DNA from: Carnobacterium jeotgali MS3
GTDB lineage: Bacteria; Bacillota; Bacilli; Lactobacillales; Carnobacteriaceae
Direction of reading: 5' to 3'
Assembly (NCBI RefSeq): GCF_000745125.1
Contig: NZ_JQNF01000003.1
Coordinates: 186,001 to 250,000 of the forward strand
Length of the DNA stretch: 64,000 nt
Position numbers and translations under genes: made by a program. Numbering within the stretch: position 1 is the stretch's first letter; every line of letters starts with the position of its first letter. Below the pieces are notes generated by a model. That model was not told the origin of the DNA. It worked only from the letters and a program-made list of their open reading frames with translations, and did no database searches. Below are positions 61,473 through 64,000 of the stretch, piece after piece.

Positions 61473-62324
61473 CTATCTCTTCTTATACTGATTCATTTCT
61501 TCTCTTGATTGTTTGATTCTTTCTGTCCCGGCTACATAGTTCTTAGACAAGAATGAGTAAAATAAAACATCAATTGCAATCAATTGTGCATGCAACGAAC
61601 TTGAGATGAATTGATTGTCAGATTCAATGGTTTTTACTGTTTGGATCGTATAGTCAGCTTTATTAGTTAAACTATTTTGGCCAAACTGTGTCAAACCAAC
61701 AGTTTTAAGAGCGTATTTTTTCGCTAATTTGATGAGCTCAATAATTTCCCTAGTTTCTCCTGAGTTAGAAATGCCAAAAAAGAGCGCATTTTTCGGAGCT
61801 GCGCCTAACATAGAGACCAATTGGTGATTATCGGTGGGACAAATAACAATTTTCCCTACTCTACTCCACTTCTGAACCATATTTTCAGCGATGATGCGCG
61901 AATTGCCAACTCCATAAACATAAACCATCGAAGCTGACTCAATCAATTCAATGACTCGTTCAATGTCAAATTCATTCATCAATGAAATGGTTTCTTCCAT
62001 TGACTTAAAAGCATTCGTCAGTAATTTGTTTTTAATTGTGCCAATCGTTTCTTCAGCTTCTATTTCTGCATAGCCAGATTCATCCACCGAAACAATTTCT
62101 GCAGATAAATTTACTTTTAATTTTGTAAAACCATTAACACCAATCCGATTGCACAACCGAATAACCGCCGTCGAATTCGACTCTGCAGCTATTCCTAACT
62201 GTGAAGTTGTCATTTTTATCGTTTCTTCTGGATAAGTTAATATGTACTCGCCGATTTTCCGTTCAGAATTAGGAAGATCATCAAGAACGCTTTTTATCCG
62301 GCCTAGAATATTATTTCCTACCAT
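61473..62324 (-). CDS. Second MurR/RpiR-family regulator (beside anmK)
   Basis: 283 residues. RpiR helix-turn-helix (about 10-75; SNSTAVIRLCNRIGVNGF) and a SIS sugar-phosphate domain with FFGISNSGETREI near 180. It is clearly a paralogue of the MurR at 18038-18895. It follows anmK by 53 bp in the same direction. MurNAc-6-phosphate or a related sugar phosphate is the likely effector. SD GAGGTG lies 7 nt before the ATG. Confidence 0.88.
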   Translation of the reverse strand: MVGNNILGRIKSVLDDLPNSERKIGEYILTYPEETIKMTTSQLGIAAESNSTAVIRLCNRIGVNGFTKLKVNLSAEIVSVDESGYAEIEAEETIGTIKNKLLTNAFKSMEETISLMNEFDIERVIELIESASMVYVYGVGNSRIIAENMVQKWSRVGKIVICPTDNHQLVSMLGAAPKNALFFGISNSGETREIIELIKLAKKYALKTVGLTQFGQNSLTNKADYTIQTVKTIESDNQFISSSLHAQLIAIDVLFYSFLSKNYVAGTERIKQSREEMNQYKKR

Positions 62325-62377
62325 GCTCTTTCACCTCGTATAATCAAAAGATACAGGAAAATTCCAAAGAAATCAAT

Positions 62378-63514
62378 CTAATGATAATACGTTATCTTTC
62401 CTAATATAACGGGTTTTCTTGCACCTGTCGCGCTCGGCACATTGCTTGGCAAATGATGAATGGTCTGGTGCGCTAAAATGGTCATCGCAATGGCTTCTTT
62501 TGCTTCAGAAGAAAAACCGACTTCTTCTTGAATAAGCACGTTAACATGAGGCAATTGCTCTTTGATCATTTGAACCAAAACAGCGTTATAACTTCCGCCA
62601 CCCCCAATAATCAAATCTGATTGGTCATCGACAAAGTCACAGATGTTTACCGCAATGGACTGCGCAGTAAATTGAGTAGCCGTTGCAATAAAATCATTTG
62701 GCGTTACCCTAGTCCCCCACTTTTTAATCAAAGCAGCCGTATACTCCACACCAAAATCTTCTCGTCCAGTTGTTTTAGGATACGGTCTTTCAATATATGG
62801 ATGAGCCATCATTTCACTTAACAAGCCTTGATTGACTTTGCCTTTAGCAGCGTATGCCCCACTTTCATCATACGCTTCTTGGTAAAAGTGTTGGCACAAT
62901 TCATCAATGATCATATTTCCAGGTCCTGTATCAAACGCTAGAACATCTTCCATCTGTGCTCCAGCAGGTATCACCGTCACATTTCCGATTCCACCGATAT
63001 TTTGCAATAAGCGCGTGCGCTTTGTATCGCGGTATAAGACAAATTCAGAATACGGTACGATTGGCGCACCTTGTCCTTTTACTGCCATATCACGGGTCCT
63101 GAAATCAGAAACGACCATGGACTTGGTTTCTTCTGCAATAACCGCTGATTCTCCAATTTGCAACGTTGAAGCTACTTGATGAGCCCCAGGTACCGGCAAA
63201 TGGTAGATTGTTTGACCATGTGAGGCTACAAAATCAACTTGTTCAAGTGGAAAAGCCGCTTTTTCACAAACGGCTTTAACGGCTTCACTAAAAACATACC
63301 CTAATTCTACATTCAAACTGCAGATTTTGTCGACTGAAGATGTTTCAACCGACAAGACCTCTTTAATTTTTTTAATGATGTCTTTTCCTAATGGATAAGT
63401 CGTAAATTCGACTAGCTTAACGGTTGTATCCGTATTGGTTCCATGAATCTCTACAAGCGCTGCATCGACGCCATCTAATGATGTACCCGACATAATTCCA
63501 ACTGCAAAGGTCAT
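62378..63514 (-). CDS. anmK: Anhydro-N-acetylmuramic acid kinase
   Basis: 378 residues of the ASKHA fold. GIMSGTSLDGVDAA at 7-20, SHGQTIYH near 98, IGGIGNVTVIP near 170, FDTGPGNMIID near 190 and LIIGGGGSYN near 300 are all present. AnmK opens the 1,6-anhydro ring and phosphorylates, giving MurNAc-6-phosphate for MurQ (20520-21410). 1,6-anhydroMurNAc comes from lytic transglycosylases, so the sugar may be scavenged from other bacteria. It lies 13 bp after the EIIA gene. SD GAGGTGAG precedes the ATG. Confidence 0.95.
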   Translation of the reverse strand: MTFAVGIMSGTSLDGVDAALVEIHGTNTDTTVKLVEFTTYPLGKDIIKKIKEVLSVETSSVDKICSLNVELGYVFSEAVKAVCEKAAFPLEQVDFVASHGQTIYHLPVPGAHQVASTLQIGESAVIAEETKSMVVSDFRTRDMAVKGQGAPIVPYSEFVLYRDTKRTRLLQNIGGIGNVTVIPAGAQMEDVLAFDTGPGNMIIDELCQHFYQEAYDESGAYAAKGKVNQGLLSEMMAHPYIERPYPKTTGREDFGVEYTAALIKKWGTRVTPNDFIATATQFTAQSIAVNICDFVDDQSDLIIGGGGSYNAVLVQMIKEQLPHVNVLIQEEVGFSSEAKEAIAMTILAHQTIHHLPSNVPSATGARKPVILGKITYYH

Positions 63515-63527
63515 TCTCTCACCTCAT

Positions 63528-63848
63528 TTATTTTTTTAAAGCGTTCAATTCTTTTTGCATTTCAATCATTTGCATAATCAAGGTTTGTTCCGCCATTGAC
63601 GTCATCAATTGGTCTTGCGCATGGATCAACAATAAGCTGATTTTGATGTCTTCTCCACGAATTTCATCTTGCACCAATTTCGTTTGAGTATTGTGAGCCA
63701 AGTTCATTTCTTTTTTGCACTCTTCCATCAATTGGTCACACTCTTCGTATAAACCAGCACGTGCTTTTTCTAGGGCTTCATACGCTAACGCACGCGCGTT
63801 TCCGCCATGCCCGATAATATCAAAAATAATCATTTCTAACTCTTCCAT
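63528..63848 (-). CDS. PTS EIIA, lactose/cellobiose family
   Basis: 106 residues, all helical. IIGHGGNARALAYEAL near 11-26 and LLIHAQDQLM near 73 (the phosphorylated His) are typical of LacF/CelC EIIA. It forms a trimer and passes phosphate to an EIIB. It lies 13 bp before anmK in one transcript and suggests that an anhydro-disaccharide or another beta-glycoside enters by a lactose-type PTS encoded beyond the right edge. GGGAG precedes the ATG by about 9 nt. Confidence 0.88.
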   Translation of the reverse strand: MEELEMIIFDIIGHGGNARALAYEALEKARAGLYEECDQLMEECKKEMNLAHNTQTKLVQDEIRGEDIKISLLLIHAQDQLMTSMAEQTLIMQMIEMQKELNALKK

Positions 63849-63862
63849 TTACTTCGTCTCCC

Positions 63863-64000
63863 TTAATTGCTTGTTTTTAGTTTGAATTGAAATTTTTGCC
63901 ATGGTTTCAAATAATCCAATAAGAATTGCTCTTCTTCCACTACATGTCCCACAATATTCGATTTGCCAGAGTTTTTCATTGGCTGCAAGGCGACTTGCAA
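63863..64000 (-). CDS. Hypothetical protein, 3' part only (runs off right edge)
   Basis: Forty-five sense codons and a TAA (63863-63865) are visible on the minus strand, 14 bp upstream of the EIIA gene. The tail reads hydrophilic (GKSNIVGHVVEEEQFL, then WQKFQFKLKTSN) without membrane helices, so it is unlikely to be the end of an EIIC. Small cytosolic proteins such as DUF3284 are often found in lactose-type PTS operons, but I cannot confirm this. Same operon as EIIA and anmK. Confidence 0.55.
   Translation of the reverse strand: MQVALQPMKNSGKSNIVGHVVEEEQFLLDYLKPWQKFQFKLKTSN

Overview
The window is low-GC Gram-positive (Firmicutes) chromosome. Strong AAGGAGG ribosome-binding sites, the absence of spore genes, and the gene families (MurNAc PTS, Mga- and Rgg-type regulators, lactose-type PTS EIIA, IS30) point to Lactobacillales. 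A Carnobacterium-like organism is my best guess, but the genus is inferred and not proven. No rRNA, tRNA or CRISPR array was recognised.

Layout. 1-1.7 kb: the 5' part of an unknown gene and a stand-alone dihydrolipoamide dehydrogenase. 1.9-15.7 kb: a minus-strand exopolysaccharide/capsule cluster of eleven genes plus a FemAB/GNAT-like gene at its head. It has a PglC/EpsL-type sugar transferase, a PglE/EpsN-type aminotransferase, glycosyltransferases, a Wzy-like polymerase, a Wzx flippase, a Wzz-like regulator with its tyrosine kinase, and a PglF/CapD-type dehydratase. 16-18 kb: a Cys-rich copper-storage protein with a striking promoter palindrome, a HAD phosphatase and a small unknown protein. 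18-22.5 kb: a mupG-murQ-murP-murR operon for MurNAc-disaccharide recovery. 22.7-24.1 kb: a histidine phosphatase and a VanZ-family gene broken by an in-frame TGA.

24.2-34.9 kb: an operon of lipoprotein binding protein, two permeases, GH3, an 1109-residue GH94, a LacI regulator and an esterase. It matches the Listeria beta-1,2-glucooligosaccharide (sophorooligosaccharide) locus in gene families and protein sizes. Its promoter has two identical GAAACGTTTC operators and a CcpA-like site. An intact IS30 element and an Mga-like regulator follow. 37.8-43.5 kb: a canonical rbsRKDACB ribose operon whose promoter has the same cre-over--35 geometry. 43.7-51.4 kb: a DHFR-family reductase, a double VOC protein, a 51-bp minisatellite, a ComK-like regulator facing a SigH/ComX-like sigma factor, a membrane-anchored surface protein, an amidase and a small frameshifted gene.

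51.5-58.1 kb: an Rgg-type regulator, a PHP-domain phosphoesterase and an ABC importer operon (binding protein, cytosolic alkaline-phosphatase-superfamily hydrolase, two permeases, ATPase) that looks built for an organophosphorus compound. 58.4-60.7 kb: an Ldh-family malate/lactate dehydrogenase and a malic enzyme under a perfect cre. 60.8-64 kb: small unknown genes, then a second MurR-like regulator, anmK and a lactose-type EIIA. AnmK would make MurNAc-6-phosphate, the substrate of MurQ at 20.5-21.4 kb, so the two loci probably feed one peptidoglycan-recovery pathway.
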